Of a DNA stretch of 40,822 nt, positions 7,339-17,800 are shown piece after piece. The DNA comes from an uncultured Collinsella sp. Lineage in GTDB: Bacteria > Actinomycetota > Coriobacteriia > Coriobacteriales > Coriobacteriaceae. The first letter of the stretch is position 1. Each line of letters begins with the position of its first letter. The notes beneath the pieces are model-generated. The model was not told where the DNA came from, did no database searches, and worked only from the letters and a program-made list of their open reading frames with translations. A program made the translations under genes and the position numbers. Where the stretch lies: NCBI GenBank assembly GCA_900554645.1, contig USIE01000008.1:1-40822 (forward strand), written 5' to 3'.

Positions 7339-7638
7339 ATGAATATCGAGAACATGTTTGACAAGCCTGATGTCAAGCAGCTGGTCCACGCATTTAGTCT
7401 TTTGGACGATGAGAAGGATATCCAAGCGTTTTTGACCGATATCTGCACGCCGCGCGAGATCTGCGATCTTTCCCAGCGCTTGCAGGTCGCGCGTTATCTG
7501 GACGAGGGCGAGCCCTATGTTGAGGTTCAGGCCCGTACCGGCGCTTCGTCCACCACAGTGAGCCGCGTGTCCAAGGCACTCAACGGCGAGTACGGCGGCT
7601 ATCGCAAGATCCTCATCAAACTGGAGGATGGCGAGTAA
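7339..7638 (+). CDS. TrpR-related protein, YerC/YecD family
   Basis: A 99-residue helix-turn-helix protein of the TrpR superfamily as found in Firmicutes and Actinobacteria. The characteristic pattern is visible: LLDDEKDIQAFLTDICTPRE, then DLSQRLQVARYLDEG, then the HTH RTGASSTTVSRVSKALN near residues 65-81. The ligand and target genes of this family are poorly known; some members regulate tryptophan or nucleotide genes. The start has GGCGGTGATC directly upstream. It is monocistronic, with a clear terminator after it. Confidence 0.85.
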   Translation: MNIENMFDKPDVKQLVHAFSLLDDEKDIQAFLTDICTPREICDLSQRLQVARYLDEGEPYVEVQARTGASSTTVSRVSKALNGEYGGYRKILIKLEDGE

Positions 7639-7665
7639 GCCAACGGCAAAAACGAATTGCACAGA

Positions 7666-7691
7666 ACCGTCCCTCCGGGGGCGGTTTTTTT
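7666..7691 (+). terminator. Intrinsic terminator after the YerC-type gene
   Basis: An 8-bp stem ACCGTCCC (7666-7673) with GGGGCGGT (7678-7685), one mismatch, runs into a seven-T tract (7685-7691). Confidence 0.85.
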
Positions 7692-7697
7692 GGTGCA

Positions 7698-7768
7698 TTG
7701 GGGACGGAGGAAAACGGATCACCGGGTTAGATTGACCCCCTAGGTGATCCGTTTTCCTCCGTCCCCAA
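7698..7768. repeat. Large intergenic palindrome, GGGGACGGAGGAAAACGGATCA family
   Basis: Perfect 26-base arms (7698-7723 and 7743-7768) flank a 19-base centre. Its sequence differs from the palindromes at 3580 and 14734, but size and placement are alike. It follows a good terminator, so termination is not its obvious role. Confidence 0.75.
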
Positions 7769-7814
7769 GGGATCAAATCTGTTGGCGTGGGGCAAATCTG
7801 TCCGCGTGGGCGGG

Positions 7815-7820
7815 TAGGAT
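7815..7820 (+). promoter_or_regulatory. Candidate -10 of the addB-like gene
   Basis: TAGGAT preceded by GGG, 39 bases before the start codon. Similar GGG/GCGG-TAnnAT boxes precede dnaE, the NadE-like gene and the 29289 gene. No clear -35. Confidence 0.35.
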
Positions 7821-7859
7821 GGATACATTGAATATTGCGAACGGTTTGAGTGGAGGACC

Positions 7860-10800
7860 ATGCCTGTTCGAATCTATACCACCAATGCCGGCGCGGACCT
7901 GAGCGATGCCGAGGCGGCGATTCTTGCCGACCTTGTTGCCCGCCATGGACGCGCCGTTTTGCTCGCGCCCTCGTTTGCCGAACTCGATCTGTGCCGTCAC
8001 GCTGCGGCGGTGGCCGGCGTCTCGCTGGGCGTAGACTACAAGACCCCTTCGTCGTGGCTCTGTTCGCTGTGGGAGCTCTTGGGCGACGGCCGCAGCTTCG
8101 TCGACAACCTGCAGCGCCAGATGCTGTTTTCGGATATGGTTGCCCGTCGCGACGATGCCGACCTGCAGCCACTTTCGCGCAGCCAGGGTACGGTGCGCAT
8201 GCTCGCGCGTATGGCCCGCGATGTGCTTCCGGGCGTGGCGGGGACGGGTGCAGAGCGCCGCTGTGGCAGCGTTTGCCAGCCCGAGCCCAAAAGCGACGCC
8301 GAGGCTCGTGTCTTCGAACTTTTGCGCGTCTATGCGAGTGGCTTGGACCGCCGAGATATGGTCGAACCCTGCGAGGCGGCCGACATGATGGCCGGTGCCT
8401 TAGCCGACAATCTGCCAACCTGCGTCCGCGCTGTGTTCGTGCGTGGCGTCACGTCGTTTGCGCACGGCCTGCTCGAGCTGCTGTCTGCCGTGGCGAATGG
8501 CGGGGGAGAGGTCGTCGTGCTGCTCGCTCGCGAGCAGGCGGCAATGCGCGAGGAACTTGCTGCGGCCTTTGATGCCCGCGGCGTACTGTTTGAGATTGCG
8601 CCGCTGGGGGAGGACGCTACTGCGTCTAAGACTGCCTCTAAGCCCGCCGCTCAGCCTGCCTTTATAGAGGTTGCCGGTCCCCATGCCCGCGCCTATGCCT
8701 ATGCGAATGCTATTGATAAGTTGGTAAAGGCGCGCGAGGGTGCCGCACCGCGCGACGGCGCTGCGGCACCGGCCGATCCTGCGCGCGTGCTCGTGGTGTC
8801 CGCCCGGGCGCCCCAGTTGTTCGGCGAGCTTGCCGCACGTTTGGCGGCGCGTCACATCGCGGCCGAGACAACCGAGTTCACGGCGTTTTCCCAATCCATC
8901 GTGGGCAGGCAGTTCACGGCGCTCGCCAATCTGATCGAGCGCATGAAGGCCGCCGACGAGGGCACCGCCTCCAAGACCGAGTGGTGGCCCTCCCCGGAGC
9001 TTACCGACTGGATTTACAGCCCACTTTCGGGCGCCGACGCCGCCAGCGCGCGAACCTTCGATAAGAACATGCGCCTGTCGCGCAGCAAGACCACTGCGGG
9101 CGTGAAGAGCCTGCTGCAGAGCGTGCAGGGCCAGGTGAGGGGCGCGCGCAAGGCGGCCAGCGACCAGAATTGGTTTAAGAACGTGCCGTGCGTGGTCTCG
9201 GACGTGTTCCAAGCGCTGTGGCGTGACAAGCCCGTGACGGCACTCAAGGCCATGCTTGCCGTTGTCGAGGCACTGCCCGACCGCGCATTTGGCGGTCTCG
9301 ACGGTCAGGCCCGCCGCCAGGCCGAGGCGGCCCTGCTACGCCATGCTATCGGCATTCTCATGAACGACGCCCGCGCGCTCGATGTGTCGCAGGCCGCGAC
9401 CGTACCCGTGCTCGACGGTGTCCGCACCAAGGTGGACAAGCGCAGCACCGCTTACGATTACGAGACCTACGAGGTCGATCGCACCCCGCGTGCCCAGGTG
9501 CGCTTTGTTTCGCTTACCGATGCGGCGGCGCTGCGTCCCAACAGCTACGATGCGGTGCTGTTTGCCGATGTCGACCTGGACAGTTATCCGCTCTCGCATG
9601 AGGAGGGCCCGTTGGCCACACTGACGGAAGAGTTGGGTCGCAGTGGCGTGACGCTTGAGCCCGCGGCCCTGCTGCGCGTGCGTTTTGGCCGTGCGATGCA
9701 AGCGTCGCGTGGTCCGGTTGCGCTTGCGCGCGTGACGCACGATCGCCAGGCGCGCGAGTGCTATCCGGCTGCCGTGTGGACCGAGTTGCGGGCGCATGCC
9801 GAGGCCGCTGAAGCTGCTAAGGCCGCAGACGCCGACAAGGCAGCTGACGACGCTAAGGCCACTGACGACGCTAAGGCCACTGACGACGACAAGGCCGCTG
9901 GCGCCGACAAGGCGAAGTGCGTGGGTGAGGGCGATATCGTAAGGGACTTCGATCCCGCGGCGGGCGAAGGTCTCAAGCGCGAGCGCGTGACCTGTGAAGC
10001 CCCTCAGCATCTGAGCGCCGAGGCCGTGCCGTATCTGGTTCTGCGCCGCCGCGATGGTGAGGGCGAGGATGCGCCGCTTGTGCCACGCTTGACGTCTGCC
10101 TCGCAGATTGAGGCCTATTCCACCTGCCCGCTGTGCTGGTTTGTGTCCTATCGCGTAAAACCCCAGTCTATCGATGCGGGCTTTGGCAACATGGAGAAGG
10201 GCAACTTTGTACACGACGTGCTGGAGCACCTGCATGCTCGTTTGCCGCAGGAAGGCATGGAACGCGTGACGCCCATGAACCTTCCGCGTGCGCAGGAGCT
10301 GCTGCGCGAGGTCTTCGACGAGACCCTGGCCGAGCACGCCGGCAAGCGCGGTACCGAGGGCCCGCTCGTGCCGCTCTCTCCGGTGGAGGAGCGCCAGGTG
10401 GCCGAGATCTTGCCGCAGCTGGAGGGCGTGCTCGCCTATGAGTCCGAGGCGCTTGCGCCCTTTGTCCCGCGCTATCTGGAGTTTGCGTTTAACGAGCTTA
10501 AGGTCGAGTATGCCGGCTGGCCGCTCGGTGGGCGCATCGACCGCGTGGACGTGGATGCCGAGAACCGTGCCGTGGTGATCGACTACAAGCATCGTTCGGG
10601 CGTCGAGGAATATAAGCTCGCCGACCCCACGGTGTTCGACGAGAAGACGGGCGCGGTGCCCGCCGACGACCCGCGTTGGTTGCCGCCGCATACCCAGACG
10701 CTCATCTACGCGCAGGCCATGCGGCGGGCGCTGGATCTGAACACGCGCGCGGCGCTCTACTTTTCGACCAAGGGCGGCAAGCCGGCGCTGCGCGGCGCCG

Positions 10801-11048
10801 CGAGTGACGAGCTGCTCGAGGAGGAGCGCGGCGACGGTCGTATTCCGGGCCTTAAGAAGGGCTTTCCGGGCGAGGGCGGCAATATGGACTTCGACACCCT
10901 GCTCGACCGCGTGGAGGCCGGAATTGCCGAGCGCCTGCGCGAGCTCGAGGCAGGCAACGTTGCTGCCGTCGATCCGACGTCGGCTCACGCCGCGCATGCG
11001 CGCTGCTCGTATAACCACGAAGGAACGTTTGTAAGGAGGGACGTGTAG
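7860..11048 (+). CDS. AddB/RexB-like PD-(D/E)XK nuclease subunit
   Basis: Partner of the next gene in an AddAB-type complex that resects double-strand breaks for recombination. The C-terminal third holds the nuclease: GGRIDRVD near residue 889 and VIDYK near 906 give the D...D-x-K core. Cys756 and Cys759 (CPLC) and Cys1049 near the C-terminus recall the AddB iron-sulfur clamp, but AddB has one N-terminal and three C-terminal cysteines, so the arrangement differs and only three are visible. No Walker A motif appears at the N-terminus, as in RexB, so the helicase half is probably inactive. Residues around 656-685 form a low-complexity Ala/Asp/Lys linker made of 18-bp repeats. GGAGG lies three bases before the ATG. 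At 1062 residues it is close to family size. Confidence 0.82.
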   Translation: MPVRIYTTNAGADLSDAEAAILADLVARHGRAVLLAPSFAELDLCRHAAAVAGVSLGVDYKTPSSWLCSLWELLGDGRSFVDNLQRQMLFSDMVARRDDADLQPLSRSQGTVRMLARMARDVLPGVAGTGAERRCGSVCQPEPKSDAEARVFELLRVYASGLDRRDMVEPCEAADMMAGALADNLPTCVRAVFVRGVTSFAHGLLELLSAVANGGGEVVVLLAREQAAMREELAAAFDARGVLFEIAPLGEDATASKTASKPAAQPAFIEVAGPHARAYAYANAIDKLVKAREGAAPRDGAAAPADPARVLVVSARAPQLFGELAARLAARHIAAETTEFTAFSQSIVGRQFTALANLIERMKAADEGTASKTEWWPSPELTDWIYSPLSGADAASARTFDKNMRLSRSKTTAGVKSLLQSVQGQVRGARKAASDQNWFKNVPCVVSDVFQALWRDKPVTALKAMLAVVEALPDRAFGGLDGQARRQAEAALLRHAIGILMNDARALDVSQAATVPVLDGVRTKVDKRSTAYDYETYEVDRTPRAQVRFVSLTDAAALRPNSYDAVLFADVDLDSYPLSHEEGPLATLTEELGRSGVTLEPAALLRVRFGRAMQASRGPVALARVTHDRQARECYPAAVWTELRAHAEAAEAAKAADADKAADDAKATDDAKATDDDKAAGADKAKCVGEGDIVRDFDPAAGEGLKRERVTCEAPQHLSAEAVPYLVLRRRDGEGEDAPLVPRLTSASQIEAYSTCPLCWFVSYRVKPQSIDAGFGNMEKGNFVHDVLEHLHARLPQEGMERVTPMNLPRAQELLREVFDETLAEHAGKRGTEGPLVPLSPVEERQVAEILPQLEGVLAYESEALAPFVPRYLEFAFNELKVEYAGWPLGGRIDRVDVDAENRAVVIDYKHRSGVEEYKLADPTVFDEKTGAVPADDPRWLPPHTQTLIYAQAMRRALDLNTRAALYFSTKGGKPALRGAASDELLEEERGDGRIPGLKKGFPGEGGNMDFDTLLDRVEAGIAERLRELEAGNVAAVDPTSAHAAHARCSYNHEGTFVRRDV
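9826..9915 (+). repeat. Five 18-bp in-frame tandem repeats in the addB-like gene
   Basis: Five consecutive 18-bp units encode hexapeptides of the type ADDAKA/TDDAKA. Units 9844-9861 and 9862-9879 are identical. They form a charged linker before the nuclease domain, and copy number may vary by slippage. Confidence 0.8.
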
Positions 11049-11051
11049 ACC

Positions 11052-14000
11052 ATGGATCTTTCGACTTTGATGCCGCAACAGCTGCAAGTCGTCAAAACGC
11101 TCGACCGTCCGCTGTTTGTCTCGGCGGGCGCCGGTTCGGGCAAGACCTTCACCCTTACGCGCCGTATCGTCTACGCGCTCTCGCCCGAATCCGGTCCGTT
11201 CGTTGAGCATCTGGACCAGGTGCTCGCCATTACCTTTACCAAGGACGCCGCGGCCGAGATCCGCGACCGCGTGCGCCGTGCGCTTATCGAAGAGGGCATG
11301 GACGAGGAAGCCCTGACGGTTGACGACGCCTGGATTTCGACCATCCACGGCATGTGTTCGCGTATCCTGCGCGCGCATGCGCTGGAGCTGGGCATCGACC
11401 CCGAATTCACGGTGCTCACCGATACCGATGAGCTCATGGACCAGGCTGTCGAGCATGTGCTGGGCCGTGCGACGGCGCCCGATGCCGCCCCCGAGCTTGC
11501 CGCCTCGCTCAAAGCCCTCTATGCCTGGTACCCCATGGCGGGCGAGGGCGGTCCCTTTGGCGGCGGCACCACCATCAAGGGTTTGGTGCGCGACCTGCTG
11601 GAGCTGTCCAGCCAGCTGCCGAGTGGTATGGACGACGTGTGCGTGCTTCGCGGCTGCTCCGATACCTCTGCACTTGCCGATGCCTATCGTGCGGCGCTCG
11701 GCGCGAGCAAGGCCGCGACCGAGAAGGCGCAGGTGGCGCTCGAGGCCATCGACACGTTCGAGGCGAGCGACAAGACCATGGCGGATGTGGCGCGGCTCAT
11801 GATGTCGTGTGGCATGCCGCGCGCGAGCAAGATGTTCCCTAAGGAGAATGTCGAACTGCTCAAGGCAGAGGCTGCCGACACGTTTGTCAACATTGTGCTG
11901 GCTTGCGGCGACCCGGCGCTCGATGCACTGACGGGGCTTGCCCGTGCCGTGGAGGCGGAGTACCGCGCGCTCAAAGCCGACCAGTCCGCGCTCGATAACA
12001 ACGATCTGCTGCGCATGGCATACGAGGCGCTGCGCGATTATCCTGCTATCCGAGCCGCCTACGAGGGCCGTTTTAAGATGGTCATGATCGATGAGTTCCA
12101 GGACACCGACCAGATGCAGGTCGATCTGATTCGCTACCTGACGGGTGCGGGCGAGCGTGCGCTGTGCACGGTGGGCGACGCACAGCAGTCGATCTATCGC
12201 TTCCGTGGCGCCGAGGTCGAGGTCTTCCGCCGCCAGGAGCGCAAGGTGGGCGCTTTGGGCGCGGCGGTGGCTGCCGGAACCCCGGGCTCCGTTCTCGCTG
12301 CGTCCGGGGCTCCGGCTTCGTCCGGAGCGCCCGCCGGCGAGCTCGTTAAACTCGTGCGCAACTTTCGCAGCCACGATGAGGTCCTGCGCTACGTGGCGCG
12401 TGTCTTTGACGGCGATACCGGTGGCCTTATGCAGGGCTTTTTGGATCTTGAGCCGAGCGATAAGCGCGAAGACAAGCTCAGGGCAAAGGCTTCGCGCCGC
12501 CAGGCGCTGCTCGTTGCCGGCGGCAGCACGCAAGAGCGCACGTTGGCAAAAGCCCGCGCGATCGCGGAGCGGTTCCGTGCGCTTGCCGATAAAAAACAGC
12601 CTCAGGGCGATATGGTGTTGCTGCTGGGCCGCATGACCAATGCCGACGTCTACGCCCAAGCGTTCCGCGACCAGGGACTCGACTGCGTCATCGCGGGCGG
12701 CTCGGTCTTTGCGCAGGCTGCCGAGGTGCAGACGATTCGCGCCCTGGTGTGCGCGCTTGCCAACCCGGCGGACACGGCGCAGGGCCTTATGCCCCTGCTG
12801 GCCTCGCCGATGTTTGCGCTCGGTGCCCAGGAGTTCTTGGCGCTGGCGACCAAGCTCGACGACCAGACGGGGGAGACCTCGCGCCGCAATATCGATGCGG
12901 GCATCATGAGCGATTGCGACGTGCCCGGCCTGCGGGATCTGCCGCTGCTGACGCGCGCCCGCGAGGTGCTGCGCTATGCGTTCCGTCGCGTGGGCCGCGA
13001 TTCGTTTGCCGCTATCGCTCGCGATGTGGTCAACGCCTCGGGCTGGTTTGTGCGCCTGGCGCAGCGTGGCCCCGAGGGCAAGGCCATCGCCGCTAACGCG
13101 CTCAAGGCGCTCGATGCCGTGGCCGAGGCAGAGGCCGAGGTCGGCAACTCGCCGCGCTCCATTGCACTCGCCTTCGATCGCTTCTTGGCGGGCAAGGAGG
13201 CGCCGGGCGCGCTCAACGAGGAGGGTAACGGCGCAGTGCGCATCATGACGGTGCATGCGTCCAAGGGTCTGGAATATCCGGTCGTGGCGGTTTCCGAGTG
13301 CTTTGGCGTACGTAAGTCGACCGGAGCTGCCCAGATGGGGCGTGTCGAGGGCGGCGCACAGGTTGTGGCGCTGCCGGCGCGCTTTGATGGCGTTAAGCTC
13401 GCCGACGGGACCCTCGTCAAGGGTGACGACGTCAAAAAGCAGTTTGAGCACGCATTTAAGGGCAAGGGCACGTCGCTGTGGCTTCCGCCGGAACTTATGG
13501 ACGACGTCTGCGCGACGGGTTCTCCCGCCGAGGCATTTGTACGCCTGCGCAACGATGACCTGCAACTTTCGCTCGAGGAGCGGGCACGCTTGCTCTACGT
13601 CGCCATGACGCGTGCGCGCGAGCTGGTGATTCTGGCGATGGACGTTGCCGTGAGCCGCGGTAAGGTGCCGGCGCCGTCTTTCGACGTCGAGTCCGACCTG
13701 ACCTATGACGTGCTGCGCCGTATTCTGCCTGGCCAGGGTCTAGGTATGCCGCAGCTCGATGCCGACCACTTGGTGTTCGATAACTCGCAGTCGGGCGACT
13801 ACGAGCTCATCTCGCTGGCAAACTTTACCTTTGGCGAGCAGACGTTTGAGGCTAACGCTTCGCTGGATGCCGAGGGCGGGCTTGTCCGCGGTGATACGGA
13901 CGCGGAGGTTGCTGATGCGGGTACTCGCGCAGCCGCGCCCGGTCCTGCCGATCCCGAGCCCGATGCGTTTGAGCTTGTGTATCCCCAGGCCGTGGGCGTT

Positions 14001-14723
14001 CGTATGGGCACCTGTCCGTATCCGGCGCGCGATTCGTACAGCTACTCGTCGATTGCCGCGGCGCTGCATGCCGAGGCCGAGGACCATGCGGCCGAGGCCC
14101 GCGTGCCCATGGACGAGGCTGGCGATGATGCGGAGTCGGATGGCTCCGAGATGACGGATGCGGATGTGGCCACCGTTGAGCCTGTCGGCAATCCCGTGGC
14201 GCTGGGTTCGGCGTTCCATGCCGCCTGCCAGTGGCTGATCGAGATGGGCGCCGACGAACTGCCTGCCGAGCGCGCCGATGCGCTGACGCGCCTGTGGCAC
14301 CTGACGCCGGATCAGCGCGAGCGTTTCGACGTTGCCCTGAATCGCTGGCTCAAGTCGGCAGTCCGTGCCGACCTGCTCGCGTGGCCATGTGTCCGCGCCG
14401 AGGTGCCGTTCTTCTCGCTAGGCTGCGAGGACGAGGACATCGCCCGCTACGGTGCGTATGCCGAGGGCGCTATCGATGCGCTGGCGACCGATCCGGCCAA
14501 TCCGTCGCGTGCGTTGGTCATCGACTACAAGACAGGTGGCACGCCGGACGAGACGCCAGACCAGTTGCTCGAGAAGCATGCCCTGCAGGCGCGCGTCTAT
14601 TCGGACGTTCTGCACAAGGCGGGCTATGAGACGGTGACCGTCAAGTTCGTCCGCGTGGAGCAGCCAGACCCAACCCTCTTCGTCGAACCCGCCGAGCCCC
14701 AAGTAGTCACCTACAACCTCTAA
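11052..14723 (+). CDS. AddA-like UvrD-family helicase-nuclease
   Basis: ATP-driven 3'-5' superfamily 1 helicase fused to a nuclease, the motor of the AddAB-type break-resection machine. Walker A AGAGSGKT is at residues 25-32 and Walker B/motif II IDEFQDTD near 345. Motif III GDAQQSIYRFRGA follows, then motif V/VI sequences MTVHASKGLEYPVV and LLYVAMTRAREL. The C-terminal nuclease is shown by EGAIDAL and VIDYKTGG near residue 1155. The length of 1223 residues fits AddA. An alanine/serine/proline-rich insert lies near residues 400-435, just before the RNFRSH motif. The gene starts three bases after the addB-like stop with AAGGAGGG upstream, so the two are translationally linked. Confidence 0.88.
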   Translation: MDLSTLMPQQLQVVKTLDRPLFVSAGAGSGKTFTLTRRIVYALSPESGPFVEHLDQVLAITFTKDAAAEIRDRVRRALIEEGMDEEALTVDDAWISTIHGMCSRILRAHALELGIDPEFTVLTDTDELMDQAVEHVLGRATAPDAAPELAASLKALYAWYPMAGEGGPFGGGTTIKGLVRDLLELSSQLPSGMDDVCVLRGCSDTSALADAYRAALGASKAATEKAQVALEAIDTFEASDKTMADVARLMMSCGMPRASKMFPKENVELLKAEAADTFVNIVLACGDPALDALTGLARAVEAEYRALKADQSALDNNDLLRMAYEALRDYPAIRAAYEGRFKMVMIDEFQDTDQMQVDLIRYLTGAGERALCTVGDAQQSIYRFRGAEVEVFRRQERKVGALGAAVAAGTPGSVLAASGAPASSGAPAGELVKLVRNFRSHDEVLRYVARVFDGDTGGLMQGFLDLEPSDKREDKLRAKASRRQALLVAGGSTQERTLAKARAIAERFRALADKKQPQGDMVLLLGRMTNADVYAQAFRDQGLDCVIAGGSVFAQAAEVQTIRALVCALANPADTAQGLMPLLASPMFALGAQEFLALATKLDDQTGETSRRNIDAGIMSDCDVPGLRDLPLLTRAREVLRYAFRRVGRDSFAAIARDVVNASGWFVRLAQRGPEGKAIAANALKALDAVAEAEAEVGNSPRSIALAFDRFLAGKEAPGALNEEGNGAVRIMTVHASKGLEYPVVAVSECFGVRKSTGAAQMGRVEGGAQVVALPARFDGVKLADGTLVKGDDVKKQFEHAFKGKGTSLWLPPELMDDVCATGSPAEAFVRLRNDDLQLSLEERARLLYVAMTRARELVILAMDVAVSRGKVPAPSFDVESDLTYDVLRRILPGQGLGMPQLDADHLVFDNSQSGDYELISLANFTFGEQTFEANASLDAEGGLVRGDTDAEVADAGTRAAAPGPADPEPDAFELVYPQAVGVRMGTCPYPARDSYSYSSIAAALHAEAEDHAAEARVPMDEAGDDAESDGSEMTDADVATVEPVGNPVALGSAFHAACQWLIEMGADELPAERADALTRLWHLTPDQRERFDVALNRWLKSAVRADLLAWPCVRAEVPFFSLGCEDEDIARYGAYAEGAIDALATDPANPSRALVIDYKTGGTPDETPDQLLEKHALQARVYSDVLHKAGYETVTVKFVRVEQPDPTLFVEPAEPQVVTYNL

Positions 14724-14733
14724 CCTCAATAAT

Positions 14734-14796
14734 TTGCGGTGGAATACGGACTGTTTTGGCCAGAAAAGCCGCCAATCAGTCCGTATTTCACCGCAA
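14734..14796. repeat. Second copy of the TTGCGGTG palindrome
   Basis: Arms 14734-14753 and 14777-14796 are complementary over 20 bases with one mismatch. They share TTGCGGTG, GGACTG and the outer CCGCAA end with the 3580-3650 element. It follows the addA-like gene and precedes dnaE. Confidence 0.7.
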
Positions 14797-14851
14797 CTCA
14801 ATAGGAGCCGTGTGGGTTTGGCTAGGTTCGGGTGCTGTCCGTGCCGTGCGG

Positions 14852-14857
14852 TAAAAT
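14852..14857 (+). promoter_or_regulatory. Candidate -10 of dnaE
   Basis: TAAAAT preceded by GCGG, 39 bases before the start codon, the same distance as the box before the addB-like gene. No good -35. Confidence 0.4.
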
Positions 14858-14896
14858 CGTTCAGTCAGAACACGAACCCGCATCGGAGCTCATCAC

Positions 14897-17800
14897 ATGG
14901 CATTCGTCCATCTGCACAACCACACCGTTTTCTCCATGCTCGACGGCGCAACCCGTATCCAGGATATGGTCAATCGCGCCGTAGAGCTGGGCATGCCCGC
15001 CGTCGCCATTACCGACCACGGCTACATGTATGGCGTGCCCGACCTGGCGCTGGCCTGCGACGCCGTCAACCACAACACGCCTGAGTACAAAACCTGGAGT
15101 CACGACAAGGCCTTTTTGGAAAAGGATCGCCGCGACGAGCTGGTGGAGCCCGATCCCGAGGAAAACCCGCGCGAGCATGCCCAGTATGTGAAGGACATGG
15201 CCATGTGGGACGAGAAGGGCAACATCGACGAGCTCAAGCCGCCTCTGGTCATCAAGCCCATCTTTGGCTGCGAGGTCTACTTTACGCCGGACGAGACCCT
15301 TGCTCGCGACCATAAGCCCGAGCTCTACCACATGATCCTTCTGGCCAAGGACCAGGAGGGCTACGTCAACCTGATGCAGACGGTCTCCGAGGCAGCCGTG
15401 CAGGGCTTTTACTACAAGCCCCGCGTGACGCTCGACAACCTGCGCCGCCACGCCAAGGGCATGATCTGCACCAGCGCCTGCATCGCGGGCATCATTCCCA
15501 AATACATCGACCGCGGTGACATGGAGGGCGCCATCAAGTGGGCCGAGACCTTCCGTGATACCTTCGAACCTGGCGACTTTTATATCGAGATCCAGGAACA
15601 CGGCATCACCACCGACAACGGCCTGACCGATGAGCAGATGGACCGCACGCTCATCGACATCGCCAAGCAGGTAGGCGTCAAGGTCATCGCCACCAACGAC
15701 TTCCACTACCTGCGCCGCGAGGACGCTCCCGTGCAGGACGTCATCATGTGCATCGGCATGAACGCCAAGGTCGACGACCCCAACCGCATGCGCATGACCG
15801 GCTCGGAGTTTTACATGAAGACCGAGGAGGAGATGCGGGCGATGTTCCCGTATTGCCCCGAGGCCTGCGACAACACGCTCGAGATCGCCGACAAGTGCTA
15901 CGTCGAGCTGGACTGGGACTCCATCATCCTTCCGCGCTTCCCGTTGCTCGACCCCGGCGAGACGCACGAGAGTCAGTTCCGCCGCGAGTGCGAGAAGGGC
16001 CTGCGCCAGCACTACGGTGACGACTGGGCCACGCGCGAGATCGGCGGCGTTAACATCAAAGAGCGCTTTGAGTACGAATACAAAGTCATCTGCGACAAGG
16101 GCTTTGCCGCCTACTTTTTGATTGTTGCCGAGTATGTGCAATGGGCCAAGGACAACGGCATCGGCGTCGGCCCCGGCCGTGGCTCGGCTGCCGGCGCTAT
16201 CGTCGCCTACGCCATGAACATCACCGCGTTCGACCCGCTCGAGAACGGCCTGATGTTCGAGAGGTTCCTGTCCCCGCAGCGTACCGAGATGCCCGATATC
16301 GATATGGACTTCGACGATGAGCGGCGCCTCGAGGTCGTGGAGCACGTTCGCCAGCTCTACGGCCCCGAGAAGGTCACCCACGTCATCACCTACTCGACCA
16401 TTAAGGCCAAGCAGGCCATCAACGACGCCGCTCGCGTCCTGGACTACCCGGTCTACATGGGCCAGCGTCTGTCCAAGATGGTCTCGAGCGACCCCAAGGT
16501 CAAGCTCAAGCAGGTGCTCGAAAAGCAACCCGGCAAAGAGGACCTGTTTAACCCCGATTTTGCCGAGGCATATAAAAAGGACGACGACGCCCGCCGCATC
16601 ATCGACACGGCGCTCTCAATCGAGGGCCTCACCCGTGGCGAGGGCGTGCACGCGTGCGCCGTTCTGATCTGCCGCGACCCCGTCAACGAGCACGTGCCCA
16701 CCAAGCTCGACACCAAGGGCGGCGTCGAGATTACCCAGTACGAGGGCCATACCGTTGCCGACATGGGCTTGCTCAAGATGGACTTCTTGGGCCTGCGCAC
16801 GCTGACTGTTATCTCCAAGGCCAAGGCAAACATCAAAAAGAACTTCGGCATCGACATCAAAGAGGAAGAGATTCCCTTTGACGACCCCGAGATCTTTAAG
16901 CTCATGGGTTCCGGCCACACCGCCGGCGTCTTCCAGGTCGAGTCCGCCGGCATGACGGCCACGATCAAGAACATGAAGCCCACCGAGTACAAGCACGTCG
17001 TAGCATTGATCGCCCTGTACCGCCCGGGCCCGCTGGGCGCCGGCATGGTCTCGTCCTACATCAACCGTATGAACGGCAAGGAGCCGGCCGTCTCCTACGA
17101 CGACCGCCTGGACGACATCCTGGGCGAAACCTACGGCACCATGGTCTACCAGGAGCAGGTTATGCTCATCTCCGTCGAGATGTGCGGCTTCTCCAAGGGC
17201 GAATCGGACTCGCGTATCCGTAAACCCGTGGCTAAGAAAAAGATCAAGCTGCTCACGTCGACGGTGCTGCACTGGGAGGATGGCTCGGACGAGACCACCT
17301 ACGACCACTGGATGAACGGCGCTATCAAGAACAACTACACGCGCGAGGTCGCCCAGAAGATTTGGGACGATGTTCTCGAGTTCGCATCTTACGCCTTTAA
17401 CAAGTCGCACTCCGCCGGCTACGCCATCCTGGTTATGCAGACGGCGTGGCTCAAGGCGCACTATCCGCACGAGTACATGGCGGCCGTTCTGACGTCCTAC
17501 ACGGGCAAGACCGACAAGATCGTGCACTACGTCTCGGCATGCCGTCACGACGGCATCCCCGTGCTTTCGCCAGATGTCAACGAGTCCGGTACCGAGTTCA
17601 CGGCTACCAAGGAGGGCGTGCGCTTTGGTCTGGCCGGCATCCGCGGCGTGGGCACCGGCGTGGCGCAGGCGATTATCGCCGAGCGCGAGGCGGGCGGTCC
17701 GTTTAAGACACTGCACGACTTTGTCGAGCGCGTGGACTCGAGCCAGGCCAACCGTCGCGTGATCGAATCGCTCATCAAGGCGGGCGCCTTCGACTCCACG

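Noticed and set aside
7698..7768. Reading the large palindromes as CRISPR repeats or attachment sites
   Set aside because: There is no regular spacing or spacer series, no cas genes and no integrase; each is a single hairpin at a gene boundary.
9336..13565. A 1409-codon minus-strand open frame across the addAB-like genes
   Set aside because: It is antisense to two well-supported proteins, and its His/Arg/Gly-rich translation is the usual shadow of GC-rich third positions.
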